A stretch of 64,000 nt of DNA, taken from positions 96,843 through 160,842 of the forward strand of contig QANZ01042365.1 in NCBI GenBank assembly GCA_003254925.1, read 5' to 3'. The DNA is from Chamaecrista fasciculata. Taxonomy: Eukaryota; Streptophyta; Magnoliopsida; Fabales; Fabaceae. The stretch's first letter is position 1; each line of letters starts with the position of its first letter. Positions 36,335-48,745 of the stretch are shown one piece after another. The notes under the pieces were generated by a model, which made no database searches, had not been told where the DNA came from, and worked only from the letters and a program-made list of their open reading frames with translations. A program made the position numbers and the translations under genes.

Positions 36335-36800
36335 ATGTTTGAGTGAAAATATAAATAAAGCATCATAACTTTACTAAAATAAACATATATCATATTTCAT
36401 TTATTTTTTTAGCTATAGCCTATAGTATAATATAAAGTTATAAATTATATAATTATAAATTATTTTTTAAATTATTTACTCTAAACTTTACATGATATTT
36501 CTTTATTTAAGATTTATAAGAAAGTTGAAAACAACCCAATATAAAAGAACAACATTAAGTGCATCCGAAGAAGAGTATTTATTTATCTATGAGCTGAGGT
36601 GGTAAAATAAATTATTAAACCTTAATGGGGTTATTATCACAAAATTTATTTGCAAATCTAACTAACATTCAATAGTTATCAAATATCTTATATACCATAT
36701 TTCTCTTTTTTTTGTTCTTGTAATTGTACGAGACTTTCGAATGATAGAGTTATTTTCAGGCTTCAGTCAAGTCGTGTGGATAATGATAGTCTATAGTAAT
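36335..36800 (+). repeat. direct repeat, copy 1
   Basis: About 465 bp that recur at 37825-38290 with indels and substitutions (roughly 75-80% by eye). Shared landmarks are acatatatca...catttattttttt, aaatctaactaacattcaat and gttattttcaggctt...taatgatagt. Edges are approximate. Confidence 0.75.
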
Positions 36801-37070
36801 ATACTGCTCAAAATTATTATAGGTGAAAATATAGAACTAAGGGAGAGAACTTCTTCACCTTTGATCAGCTTGAGATCGCTTAACATAGACCATAGTGCCT
36901 TGTTATTTAAATGGGAGAAGAAGAAAACTTTGGTTGATTTACTTTAAATTTTCCATCTTTCTCCTTTTTCCCATTTCATAACTTCTTTTCTAGCCACCAT
37001 TCAAGCTTCTCAATATCATTTTCTTTGTGATCCTTGCACCTCCCCTAATTTTTCGCTAACAATAAACAAC

Positions 37071-37390
37071 ATGTGGAAAGCTCCCAATGAAGGATGGTTC
37101 AACCTCAACACTGAACTTGGTTAACTTTTTAAAGAACAAAGTGAACACTAATATGCATCACCTCTCCTCTCTTTTTGACTTTTGAAGGAAAAGTATAGAA
37201 GCATCTGAAGATCTTAATTACCATCAGGCATATCATAGGAAGGGCAACTCATGTGCTGATAGCCTTGTTAAATTTGCTCTTTTATGTAAACAACCTTTTG
37301 TTTTGTATGGCTCTATGCCTTCTTTTGTTAGATCTTTCTTTATGGCTGATCTTTTTGGGACTGCACTCCTACGTAACAACTGGTATGGTT
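37071..37390 (+). pseudogene. decayed LINE-type RNase H fragment
   Basis: Two blocks of an RNase H domain remain on the plus strand. MWKAPNEGWFNLNTELG (from 37071) ends at a stop. After a gap in which the frame is lost comes HQAYHRKGNSCADSLVKFAL, then LCKQPFVLYGSMPSFVRSFF and MADLFGT (about 37227-37365). These match the start and end of the domain seen intact at 34624-35238 but come from a different element. The central catalytic part is missing, so it is non-functional. Confidence 0.65.
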
Positions 37391-37824
37391 AAACATAGAA
37401 TGCGGTGTGGTGGCTAGTAAAAATTTTAGAGATCAATATAAAATAATATAATCAGAACCACACAAATTTGAAAACATAAAGATAATGATATATATAATTG
37501 AAGAAATGTACGTATAATTATATATTAATTTATAATATCACAAGTTGCATCTATATAACTAGGAAAGTGGCACATTTGCAACCATTCAAATGATCTAATA
37601 GTAATAAATAATACAACAGGGGTTTATAGGTCATCAACAAAAAGTTAGGAAAAAGAAAAAATTTTTAACCTTATATCTTTATGAAATCTCAAATTGTTTA
37701 AATAAAAAAACATATATTTTATTATTTATTCACAATTCCAACCGTACAAATAATACAATGTTATTGTTTAAGATTTTTTTTTATAAGACTTTGATATTAA
37801 GTCAAAAGTATAAACATAAAAAAT

Positions 37825-38290
37825 TTTGATTGAAAGTATAAATAAAAATTCCTAATGTTACCAAAATAATAAGTTAAAAATAACATATATCAATAATATC
37901 ATACTTCCATTTATTTTTTTTAGTGATAGCATAATATAAAATTAAAAGTTAAAAAATTATAAATTATCTTTTAAATTATTTATTTTAAACTTCACACAAT
38001 ATCTTTTTATTTTAAGATTTATAACGAAGTTGAAAGCAACACAATATAAAATAAAGAAACAAGAAGTGCATATGAAGGAGAGTAATCAAGAGACCAAAGT
38101 GCATTATTTATTTATTTGTGGACCTAGGCTGTAAAACAAATTATTGGACCCTTTGATGGTTATCATCACAAAATATATTTGAAAATCTAACTAACATTCA
38201 ATATGAAATCAAATATGGCACCTATTTCTCTATTCTGTTATTTTCAGGCTTATCCAGGTGGCATGGGTAATGATAGTGTACAGCAGTGTA
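37825..38290 (+). repeat. direct repeat, copy 2, upstream of NHX
   Basis: Second copy of the 36335-36800 block, about 1.49 kb downstream and in the same orientation. It ends just before the tandem gtgtacagcagtgtacagca near 38276-38300. It lies in the region upstream of the likely NHX 5' UTR. Confidence 0.75.
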
Positions 38291-39557
38291 CAGCAGTACA
38301 CTATCCAACAAGATCAGATCAAGGTGAGATCTACCTCTTTAAAATCCATCTCTGCCGCTGATTTCATCTGACGGTCCAGATGTTTGCTATAGTGTTTCTT
38401 TGGTGTGAGATTGGCGCAAACTATAAAACACAAGTCCTAGGCTAATTCTATATTCGCGGTCATTTCAACTTCTCTTTGCGGCATTTTGACCTGGCTGTTT
38501 CTTCTTCTTCTCAAACCTATTCCTCCAAGAGAATCCTTCAGCCACAAGCGCATTGACAAAGAGACATCAAGTAATCGCTACTCTACTTTGGATTGTGGTA
38601 ATAGCTTAGGTATTCACTGAAATGACATGATTTTAATACTCTAATCTCCTTCATTTTTTTTTGTTTTCCTTGCAATGGAATATAATTTGGATAGTGATCA
38701 GAGTCTGCTCGAATGCTCTCTGATCGAGCCTTACTCTGTTAGTTGTTTATATTTGTTATTGTTTTCTTTGTCGCTGTTAATCTGTGGGGGGACTGCGTAA
38801 TTAGAGACATTCCGTTAGAAATGACGGAAAAGAGCACATAAAGTGGCCAAAAAAGGAAAGTGAAAATCAATATCTTATGAAATAAGTTTCCTGTTTGTCG
38901 TCTCTCCTTTAAAGGAAAGCATGTAAGCCGATCACCTAGGTAACGGATTTGTCTCGGGCCTAGCCGAAGTTAGTTTTAGCTGTGGTAAGTGCTAAATTGT
39001 AGTGACTTGTAATTTCGGCCTGGAGTGGCTAAAAGGCTGAATTACGTTCTGTTCCGGAGAAAGTTGAGGATCAGAACTGAAACGTATGGAATAAGTTATT
39101 TTATCAATCACTTGCTCTTTTGGACGGCGTAATCATTGGGGAATTAAATTGATTAATCTCGTCAGGTGGAAAAAAAAAAGAAAAATTAGATTTTTGTTTT
39201 TTTGGACGGCGTAATTCCTTTACAGCATCAGGTGTTCATTTCTGAGATTTTTTCCTGATATTAAACCCTAACCCTTTGGATAATCAACGTAACTTTCAAT
39301 CATTTCTTTTTAAAAAATATGTATATGTATTAGTAAACCCCATAGTTTGACCAAAATCTTTTGATCTCTTGAAGCCTGCACAGCCATTTTCGACGATGAA
39401 CCTGAAATATTCAATGCCATGAATATTTTATTTTTTAATATCAGTAATTCAGTATGATGTATGCAATGGGTGCCTAAATTTTCGCTTTTATATCTTATTA
39501 TTTGTATGGTCCATCTATCTTTAATGCTTGCATTGGTGGCAGGCAGTGGTTTTTGTC
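38291..39557 (+). promoter_or_regulatory. NHX promoter, 5' UTR exon and 5' UTR intron (inferred)
   Basis: The sequence at about 38450-38600 looks like a leader (CT-rich, no long frame), and a pyrimidine tract with gtggcag at 39536-39542 makes a good acceptor 15 bases before the NHX ATG. A first intron in the 5' UTR is common in class I NHX genes. The donor cannot be fixed by eye. Confidence 0.45.
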
Positions 39558-42500
39558 ATGGCTCCAGTATTGATATTGAGCTCTATACTCATGAGAGTGG
39601 GGGCAATACGTGCTGATGATGGGGCTTCTGTAGATTCCATCACTTTATTTGTGCTTCTCCTTGCTGCGTGTGTTGTGATCGGGCATCTTCTGGAAAAGAG
39701 CAGATGGATGACCGAGTCAGTCGTCGCCCTAATCATTGTGAGTACTGCACTGATTATGGAATACTTTCAACATTTTCTTGCTATACTTTATTATCACTCA
39801 CAAACCTTGGGATGATTTTAATTTTTATCCCTAATTGGAGATGTATAGTATTTCATAGAGGGATTCCTGCTTGTTCTTCATTGTTTTCAGGGACTTTTTA
39901 GTGGAACCATCATTCTGCTAACAACTGGGGGGAAAAGTTCACACATTTTAGTATTTAATGAAGAACTTTTTTTCATTTATCTTCTTCCACCCATCATATT
40001 TAATGCAGGGTAAGTTTGGTTCTCTGAAGTGTCTTCTCATCTTCACGTAATCTCACTTTCTTGTGGTATATATAAGTTAGTTACTCATCTTTATGCAATC
40101 TCACTATCTCGTGGTATATATTAGCTAGTTAGTTTGCTTAAATTTCTGAGGTTAAAAAAATCTAGTGGTGTGGACCAAATACTTGCTATCTGAATAACAT
40201 CAGTTTCTGCATATAAATCTGACCCCAGAGCCAGAAAATTCTACATAACGTGTGTGATCAAATGTGTGTTATACTATGATCTTCTGGGTATTTGCTTTTA
40301 GGATAAGTTGTAACTTCAACATGTTTATTATACTCCTTATTACAGTTGAACTGAAAATATTTTATTAAAGTTATAATAATTGAATTATTGAAGGTTTAGT
40401 ATGTTTATCATTTCATAAAATTGATATGTCAATGTACTTAATGAATGTTTATTTATTTGATAATCAGTGATTGATTAAATTAACCCTCCAATTGCTTATG
40501 TTCTCTACTTTCAGTTGTCTATAGCTGCCTGTTAGTGTTATTGCTTTTGTATTAACATTGCAATTTCAATGTTCAATGCTTCAATTATATTATCAGTTGC
40601 ATAAGTTGGACTTTATGTTGATTATATTAATTTTCTTCTTTTTGCTTATCAGAATCAAATGGAAAAATCTTGCAATGCTTAATGTTTCCTCTTCTAAGTG
40701 TGCTTGTTGATATTTTTATCAGATTCCAGGTGAAAAAGAAGCAATTTTTTCGGAACTTCATTGCCATATCTTTGTACGGTGTTGCTGGGAGTATGATATC
40801 ATTTATTATTATTTCACTGGGTATGTTCAAACTTTATTCTTGTGTACACCTTGGATATGGTTGGAAACTGGAAAGTTAGTTTAGTTTGCCATGCCAAAGT
40901 TTCTTCCTCATAAACTCAAAATGCATTTGATCTGTATTTGATAAATAAAAAGGCACACTTCCTTAACTAGCAAAGGAATTTCTTCATATGTTGTTTAGGA
41001 CATTGTAATTTGAATGACTAACTGTTTTCTTATCCAACTCTATAAGTACAGTGGCTTATTTTATTTCGGCAGTGTGTAGTTGCATATATACAACTTGATG
41101 GTTACTTTCTGGAATTGTGATCCAGGTTCAATTTTGCTTTTCAAATGCTTGGGCTTCAGCTCATTGGACTTGAGAGACCATTTTGGTAATTTTCTATCAT
41201 GGAAGCATCATTGACTTTGTATATTTTTATATTTGTTTAGTGATGTACTGACTGAGATATGGTTAAAAAGCAAAACCATCTTTATTTTTAAAGGACTCTA
41301 TATTACTGAATCTACAACCAGAACTTTGTGTAAACTATTCGAATATTGGACGCAGCAATCTTTGGTGCTTTGTAGAATCTATATATATATGTGTGTGCGT
41401 GTCTCCTCCTTTGTTTCACATCTTTTTAAGAAAATACGTGTTCTATATTCTATGCTTCTAACTCCATTAATTTCTCTTTATGTCCTAACATAAATATGGG
41501 GCTCAGGGAGCTTTTATTCACAATGCTCGACTTTATTGTGCTCAGCAGTAATTAGTTCTCCTTCATAAAAGCGACATACGGTTGAAGCTAAAAAGGAGTG
41601 AAATTTTATAATTGCCTTACTTTTCTGTCTGCATAACTGTATATTCTCCTATTGTAGCACTTGGAGCAGTATTTTCAGCCACGGATTCAGTTTGCACATT
41701 GCAGGTATGTGTTCATAAACGGCTTTCCTTACTGATTTTGAGGGTAGTGGTTGCTTAATTTTATTCTCTGATGTTGCAGGTGCTCAATCAGGAAGAGACA
41801 CCCCTTCTATACAGTCTAGTTTTTGGTGAAGGTGTTGTGAATGATGCAGCATCTGTGGTTTTTTTCAATGCAATCCAGAAATTTGACCTCTCTCACATCA
41901 CATCAGCCAATATCATCCAGTTTATTGGCAATTTTTTCTATTTATTCCTGGCAAGCACTTTTCTGGGAGTAGCAGTACGTAATTCTTACCTTTAAATCTC
42001 ATTTTTTCTCCTCATGTGCATGCTGCACCACACATAATCTGACACATCACACTGGCTTATGAAGTTTGTGTAAACATTATACTCCTTATATTTAAGAATA
42101 TGAATATGATAGCTCTGATTTATACCCAACTAAGTTTGCCTCCTGCTTTTATTGTGCTGCTCAGCTCCTTCTCCAAATATAGTATCTGCATCACTTAAAA
42201 ATATTGCATTCTTACTGGCATCCATAGTCACATCAAGCAACCCTCACTAACTATTCAATTATTCAATAAAATAAAATTCGATTGAAGATAGAGATTTCCA
42301 AATCTTACAGTGGCAAATATACTTGTGGTACAGACTTAGAGAAACTTTCGCATTAGATTGCTGGATTTAGTCATATTTCTTATGCATGATCAACTCTTAC
42401 TGTACCGACGTGTCTGATTTTTAGGTTGGCTTGTTCAGCGCATACATCATAAGGAAGTTGTATATTGGCAGGTACATGGTAGCTAGCTAAAATTCTGTTT

Positions 42501-44584
42501 TTTCTCTTCTTACAATTTCATTCTTTTTGGGTACTGGATCAAATTATTGGTCATTTTCTTCATAGCATCCCTGTAGACTTGATAGTCCTCTTTTCTAGGA
42601 CTAGATACTTAATGCTTTTTACTTAATATATAACAGAATTTTTTTGTTCATCCATTGAATATAGTAATGACATATGCATAATAGTTAAATCCACTCCTCA
42701 TGTTGTAGTAGCTATGGCTGCTCCTGCTAATAAAGTTGACCCCTTCTTACTATGCTTCATTAACCTTGTCTATAGTGGGACTGAATTCCAGTACTAGGCA
42801 ATTTGTATCTTAACATGAGAAACCATCATATATGTTGATTTAATGCTGATTTGATTTGGTTATGTTAGGTCCTTACCTACTACAATAAGTAGGAAACTTG
42901 TTTATTGCATTTGTTATAATATCTTGTGGGTTAGTGAAAGCTGAACTTCATAACTTATGGCCAATACCAGGCATTCCCCTGACCGAGAATTTGCTCTTAT
43001 GATGCTGTTGGCCTATTTGTCTTATATGGTGGCTGAAGTAAGTATTCTGAAGTTATTAATCGCTTGAATATTTTTAAATACAGTCATTTAATCTCGATAA
43101 GCTTTACATTCTAACTTGGTGTGGCAAACTTCATGTTCCAGCTTCTCGATTTAAGTGGGATCCTGACTGTGTTCTTTTGTGGGATTTTAATGTCGCACTA
43201 CACGTGGTATAATGTTTCTGAAGAATCTAAAGTTACAAGCAGGTATAATTGGAGCTATGCTGTATACATCCTAAATGCTAATAGATATGTAAACACAGCC
43301 AATATTTCTTATGATATCTCTTCCTATATCTATAGGCATGCTTTTGCGACTTTCTCATTCGTATCTGAGATTTTTATCTTCTTATACGTTGGCATGGATG
43401 CCCTAGACATTGAGAAGTGGAAATTTGCCAGCAACAGGTATTTAATTGAGACTTTGATCAATCTCGGCTTTAATTATATTTGATAATTCAAGAGTAGGCT
43501 TTATAATCTTGCAATTGTAATTTTTTTTAAAAAAGTTCACTATTGTATTTTGTTCACTATTTTACCCATTATAATTTGACTTATATTCTATCCAGTCCTT
43601 GGACAGTGGTTGGAACGAGCACAATGCTGCTTTGCTTGGTTCTGATTGGAAGAGCAGCTTTTGTGTTCCCTCTGTCATATCTAGCCAATTCATTTAGGAA
43701 GTCTGAGAGTGATAAGATTGGGATTAAGCAGCAGGTAAATGCTTTGATGTTGTATTAGGATTTTTAATCTTTTACCCTACAATCTTAAAATACTTGCACA
43801 AATATCAACCAGGTTGTAATATGGTGGGCTGGGCTCATGCGAGGTGCTGTATCTGTGGCTCTTGCATATAACAAGGTATATAAGTATGAATTTTGTGCTG
43901 TTTCGAGATTTAGTTGAAGTACTAGGATCAGTTATTTCTGTTATATATATATATATATATATTCGACTTGGTTGTGGTGTGGGTAAAATTTGGTTTGCTT
44001 TTATATATGCAGTTCACTATATCTGGACATACTCAATTGCGAGGTAATGCCATCATGATTACCAGCACCATCACTGTTGTTCTTTTGACCAATGTGGTAA
44101 GAGTCATTTGTATCTGAGTTTTCTCTTTTAAAATTCATGCCACGTTGACTTGTTTTAAAAAGTTTCTTTTGTCATTATTCAATTAGAAAATATGATAAAA
44201 AAGAAATAAAATATCAAAATTTATGTTTGTTAACATATTTAATTTAGCTGCAGGACTGAAGTAGCATATGTTAAATAAAATACTTTTATGATGATTTTGA
44301 TGTAGGTGGGTGGACTACTAACAAAGCCTTTGATAAGGTTATTGCTAAATCCCCCAAAGCATTCAGTTAACTCAATGGTTGAAGACTCATCATCTAGCAA
44401 GTCTCTCTTACTACCTTTAGCTGTCAATGAGGCAGATTCAGAACCCAATGTAGATGTGAGGAACCCTCTTGATTCAAATCAAACTGTTCATTTCTTATGG
44501 CGTATCTTTGATAATACGTTTATGCGCCCTGTTTTTGGAGGAAGAGGATTTGTTCCTGGTGAGCCTACTCAAGCACAGATATGA
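39558..44584 (+). CDS. NHX: class I vacuolar Na+(K+)/H+ antiporter NHX
   Basis: Fourteen coding exons, all GT-AG and in phase: 39558-39737, 39891-40009, 40723-40820, 41126-41185, 41659-41705, 41780-41974, 42425-42471, 42971-43037, 43142-43242, 43336-43437, 43596-43734, 43813-43875, 44013-44096, 44306-44584; 526 residues (AtNHX1 has 538). Present are the amiloride-site block LFFIYLLPPIIFNAGFQVKK, FSATDSVCTLQVLNQEETP, the conserved acidic pair region FGEGVVNDAASVVFF, the GMDALDIEKW block and WWAGLMRGAVSVALAYNKFT. It has a 10-12 helix antiporter core and a C-terminal tail ending in FMRPVFGGRGFVPGEPTQ. Family members exchange cytosolic Na+ or K+ for vacuolar H+, serving pH, K+ storage and salt tolerance. 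The N-terminus (MAPVLILSSILMRVGAIRAD) differs from AtNHX1 but the ATG is the only one giving a normal length. Class I (NHX1-4) is clear; the exact orthologue is not. Confidence 0.96.
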
Positions 44585-46390
44585 CTCTTGGTTCGTTAGA
44601 TTTTGTAAAGGGACAAAGAAGTTAGTCAATTTTATCTATGAGGATAACTATCTCGGAATTGATCACTAGGCAATTTTGTAAATATTTGACAATTTGCGGT
44701 TTACTTTCCCTTCCACGAACATGTATAGATCTTGCTTTTTCTTATGGAATGTCTTGGATTTTGGTGCTACCAAGTGTTGTGGTATGAAAGTAAATACATG
44801 TCAATAACGTTTTATTACAAATATGAATCCGTCAGTTTTGCAAAAACAAAAACTAAAGTCTAGAATATATGTAAAATAACCCTTTTGAATTTTATGTATT
44901 ATAAATATTGTGCGTGCTGTTCATAGCGTTACTATAGGGAAACATACCTGCACCGCTGCACGCAATTTTCCTACATTGCCCACTCATTCTTATAAAAAGG
45001 ATTTTTTTTATGAAGTAAAATTCTTATATGATTCACTTCAGGGTCATATTCAACTATTGAAAATTTTGTGTAATGGATGATGATGATAATTAATTTTCGT
45101 TTAAATATTTTCTTTGTTGTGAATTGAAAATTTGAAATTAAGGTCACGACGTCAGTCTTGGGATGTTTTTTTTTTTGAAAGACGTCTTGGGATGTTTATA
45201 TCTTATAACTATGGTCAAACTGTGGGACCATTTGGGCTTAATCAAAGCGTTAATTTGCTAACAATCAGACAAACAATCCAAATATGAGCCTGCGCACAAA
45301 AGACCCTGCATATTTTTATTTGAACTTTTTTTTTGGGGGTGTGTTTTTTCGGCGTGAGCGGCATATTTAAACTTGAATATTCTATTTCTACCCAAAAGTC
45401 ATTGTTCCCGAAGAAAAAAGAGAGTAAAATCCGGTATTGCATTCTAAATTGTAAGCATTATGATTGGTTGGAGGATTTGGATTGTGCATGTGATGGACAC
45501 GTGTTGAGACTTGATAGGTGGAAGCCCCGGCGAGAGACAGCTGAAAATTTCAAAACTTATGAGAAAAAAAAAGAGCGCTGAATAATCCTCCGTCACTTGA
45601 TGCTACTCAACAGAGTCACTCTGTCCTGCGTTTGCTGCAGAAGACGACGATCACTTGAATCTTGATTTCTTCAGAGTTCAGATTCATCCTTTTTTCTCGA
45701 AATCATCAATTTTCACTCATCACTACCACCAACACTTGAACCAGGTTCTTCCCTATCTTCTTCATTGCAAAATACGACTGATTTTTTTTTTTGGCGTCGG
45801 TCACCATTGGCTTCGTCTTTATCCACTGCACAAATCATCCTTGAAAATTATTTGTCCTTTTCATTTTTGGCGTCATAATTATTATTGTTTTTTTTTACTT
45901 TTATTCAAATTCAAGGCGGCGTCACGAAGACTTTCTTGATTTCTTCTATATGTCTGGCTTTCTTTATTTCTTTCACTGTGGTAGCGTTTTTCAAATTTCA
46001 ATCGTTTCCCTCCGGCTGGGTATGAGACTATTCAATCGTTGAAATGACGGGAATGAGTTTTTATTTATACGAAGTTTAAATTTCTACTTTATTGTAAACA
46101 ACGAAGAGGCCGACTCAGTCCATTAGTCGGTGCATTTGTCCCTTTTCTGAAATTCGATAAACTTGGTGCTTTTCATTCTTTATCCCTTTCGCTATAATAG
46201 TGTGTTGATATGTAGTTCTCTGTACATGTGTATATAACGTTTGTGACGAAGACCTAGTACACTCTCTAATGCTCGTGCTTTTTCTATTCTATCGGGCCTT
46301 CTCTCTTGTTTTTTCTTATGGTTTTTTGTTTTAGGGTAGGTTTTTGGTCATAACCAAGACAAGACCGAACGAAGCAGAAAGAAAGCTGAA
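44585..46390 (+). other. NHX 3' flank and NET3 promoter/leader
   Basis: NHX 3' UTR, then AT-rich DNA. A G-box-like ggacacgtgttg (about 45497-45508) precedes a probable NET3 leader that begins around 45590. Pyrimidine-rich DNA ending ttttgttttag (46325-46335) could be the acceptor of a 5' UTR intron just before the NET3 ATG. Confidence 0.4.
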
Positions 46391-47666
46391 ATGACGACTG
46401 ATAAATCTTCTCCGTGGTGGTGGCTAGACAATCGCTGCATCACTAGACGATCACCTTGGCTCCAATCCACTCTCACTGGTATAAACTTCTTTGGCTTCTA
46501 TCATCCTCCATAATTTTCTTCCCTTCAATTTTCTTGTTGCTCTATAAGACGCAACTAAACCCCTAATTTTGAAATTGTAAGGCATAAACTTCATTCTTTA
46601 TCATTTAGAACATGAATTTGTCTGAAATCATCACACCTAAGGGATTGAAGATTGATGGTAGGGTTGTCAATGTATTGGACCCACCCAAGCGGTCATCCTA
46701 ATATAAAATGTTGATTTCTTAAAGCTCGCTGTGGGTCTCCATTGTAATTTTCTGGGAATTACTTTTGGTCTTTTTCATGACTTTTGTACTCCGAACTTCT
46801 CTATTGGAGCAATCTATTGTTACTTTATTTTGACTTTTATTTGTATATTGATGGCAGATCTGACTGAGAAGACAAAGGCAATATTGAAACTGATTGAGGA
46901 AGAGGCAGATTCCTTTGCCAAACGTGCAGAGATGTATTACCGAAAGAGACCAGAGCTCATCAGTATGGTTGAAGACTTGTATCGGACACATCGCTCCTTA
47001 GCAGAGCGGTATGATCAAGTCAGACCTGACTCTGGCATTCGCCTCCTTACAACAAGTTCATCTTCATTTCCTTCTCCCAAGTATCAATCAGACGACATCA
47101 TAGGTTTCACAGATCCAAGTTATGATAGCTGTTCTGATAATTGTGATGTTGAGGAATCTGCAAATTCTGAAATTGATGATCCTGAGCAGGAAGTAGCTAC
47201 TGGATTTACTAAAGAATGTGATGAAGCGACGGGTTTAAGGGAAGAAATTGAGAGACTTAGGGAAGAGAACATGGCTTACAAGGATCAACTCGACCAGAAA
47301 GATGCCCTGACTGATGAAATAGTGATGCTGAAAGGAGGAATGGAAAGACTTTTAGAGGAGAACAAGGGTTATAAGGATCAATTGAAGCAGAAAGATGTTC
47401 TGTGTGATCTAGTATTGATATTGAAAGTAGAAGTAGGAAGACTCAAAGAACAGAATGTGGCGCTGAAGGATCAACTCAAGGAGAAAGATGAAGAGAAAAT
47501 AGAGGTGATAAGACACCTGAGTTTGGCAGTAGATATGCTGAAGCAGGAGAATGTTAAGATGAGAGATTTTATTGCTAAGAACTACAACAAGAAATGGAAG
47601 AACCCATTTGAGTTCAGAATACTGAAGCGAGCACTGTCAGGAAAGTTGTTTAATGGGTCACAATGA
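46391..47666 (+). CDS. NET3: NETWORKED 3-type actin-binding protein (NAB domain)
   Basis: Two exons, 46391-46478 and 46858-47666; 298 residues. The NAB (KIP1-like) domain fills residues 9-85: [55 protein letters not shown] and [12 protein letters not shown] domains bind F-actin; NET3 proteins sit at endoplasmic reticulum or nuclear membrane contact sites. An acidic Ser-rich linker (about 90-150) leads to a coiled coil (about 155-272) built from three repeats of exactly 31 residues (158-188, 189-219, 220-250), each with an xNxxxKDQLxxKD core. The basic tail ends in [13 protein letters not shown]. The intron falls after the Trp-rich start of the NAB domain, as is usual in this family. The short length and absence of a long second coiled-coil region favour NET3 over NET1/NET2. 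Confidence 0.92.
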
Positions 47667-48325
47667 AACCAACCTGGTTTTGCGAGTTCGTAGATAGCTT
47701 AGTTATGTACAAGAGTCCTAAAAATTAGCCCGGAAGCTTTACTTTACTGTTATATAGTTCTGCTCCTATAGTTCATTTCCTAATCTGAGAATCATCAGTA
47801 TCATTGTAATATAATCAGTTGTTCGTATAATATAATAATGAAAGAGCAGCAGGTAGTGAGTTGTACTAGTACCTTTTTATATATACATTCCTGAAGTGGT
47901 CACTAATTTATTTCTGTATGCAAAATGATTCAAGAAGCAGTTTGACTTAACCAAAGTAATTGGTGGTCCTAAGGGAATCTTCAGTTCAATGAATTGCTGA
48001 TACTATTAAGGTGAGGTTGGTTGAGGTTTTTTAGTGGGTCTCTTTAAATAGAGGCCAGTGATGGCAATGGAAGAAACTAAACGGGAGAGAATGTCCCTGC
48101 AATTACTTTAGAACATGTCCTGTCTAAAATTCCAATAATACACTTTTATTTTCTCCATTCACAGAAAACAGAATAATAATATCAGACAGATAATAGAAAC
48201 TTTTGCCATTCTTAACAGTTAGCAGCACTCAACTCAACTATGCCTTGCCTAAGTAAACATCAAATGCAGAAGAAGCATGCAATAACAAGTAATGATAGTA
48301 AAGTAGAATCTCACTAACTTGTATG
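47667..48325. other. intergenic between convergent NET3 and AGP genes
   Basis: About 660 bases shared by the 3' UTRs of two convergent genes. No other feature seen. Confidence 0.5.
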
Positions 48326-48745
48326 TCACATGCCATGAAACTGCTGCAATATGAAGATTACCAGTAAATGTAAAGCCAGATATGAAACGGAAATGAGAGG
48401 GTGAGAAGAAGCTTGAGAAGAAGCAGGCATGGACGCCAATGGTGGAAAAGCCAAGACAGAGCCAGGAGTGGTCAAGACTTGAGGATTTGGGGGACTGGGA
48501 CTTGAAGGGATTATAGGCAAAGAGGAATCAGTTGGAGAAGAAGAAGTGACTCCACTTGGTGTTGGAAACAGAGGTTCAATCTCTGGAGACTGAGTAGGAG
48601 AAGCTGATAAGCTTGAAAATGGTGCTGCTGAAATGGTGTTGGTGGAAACAAGGCTACTTTTTGGGGATGATGAGGCTAATAATAATGAGGAGGTGAGTGC
48701 CATCAAGGCCAAGAATATAGCCCAGAATGAGGAAAAGGAAGCCAT
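48326..48745 (-). CDS. AGP: classical arabinogalactan protein (AGP26-like)
   Basis: Single exon, 139 residues, ATG at 48745. A signal peptide (MASFSSFWAIFLALMALTSS, cleavage near residue 25) is followed by a Pro/Ser/Thr/Ala-rich body (about 30-112) with hydroxyproline-type motifs SPEIEPLFPTPSG, TDSSLPIIPSSPSPPNP. The C-terminus LISVSYLALHLLVIFILQQF is hydrophobic, with small residues (ASSHP) just before, fitting a GPI-anchor signal. Classical AGPs are heavily O-glycosylated plasma membrane and cell wall proteins. The SPEIxPLFPxPxG...SSLPxIPSSPSPPNP arrangement matches the AGP25/26/27 group as I recall it. The GPI signal ends QQFHGM, slightly longer than usual. Confidence 0.85.
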   Translation of the reverse strand: MASFSSFWAIFLALMALTSSLLLASSSPKSSLVSTNTISAAPFSSLSASPTQSPEIEPLFPTPSGVTSSSPTDSSLPIIPSSPSPPNPQVLTTPGSVLAFPPLASMPASSQASSHPLISVSYLALHLLVIFILQQFHGM

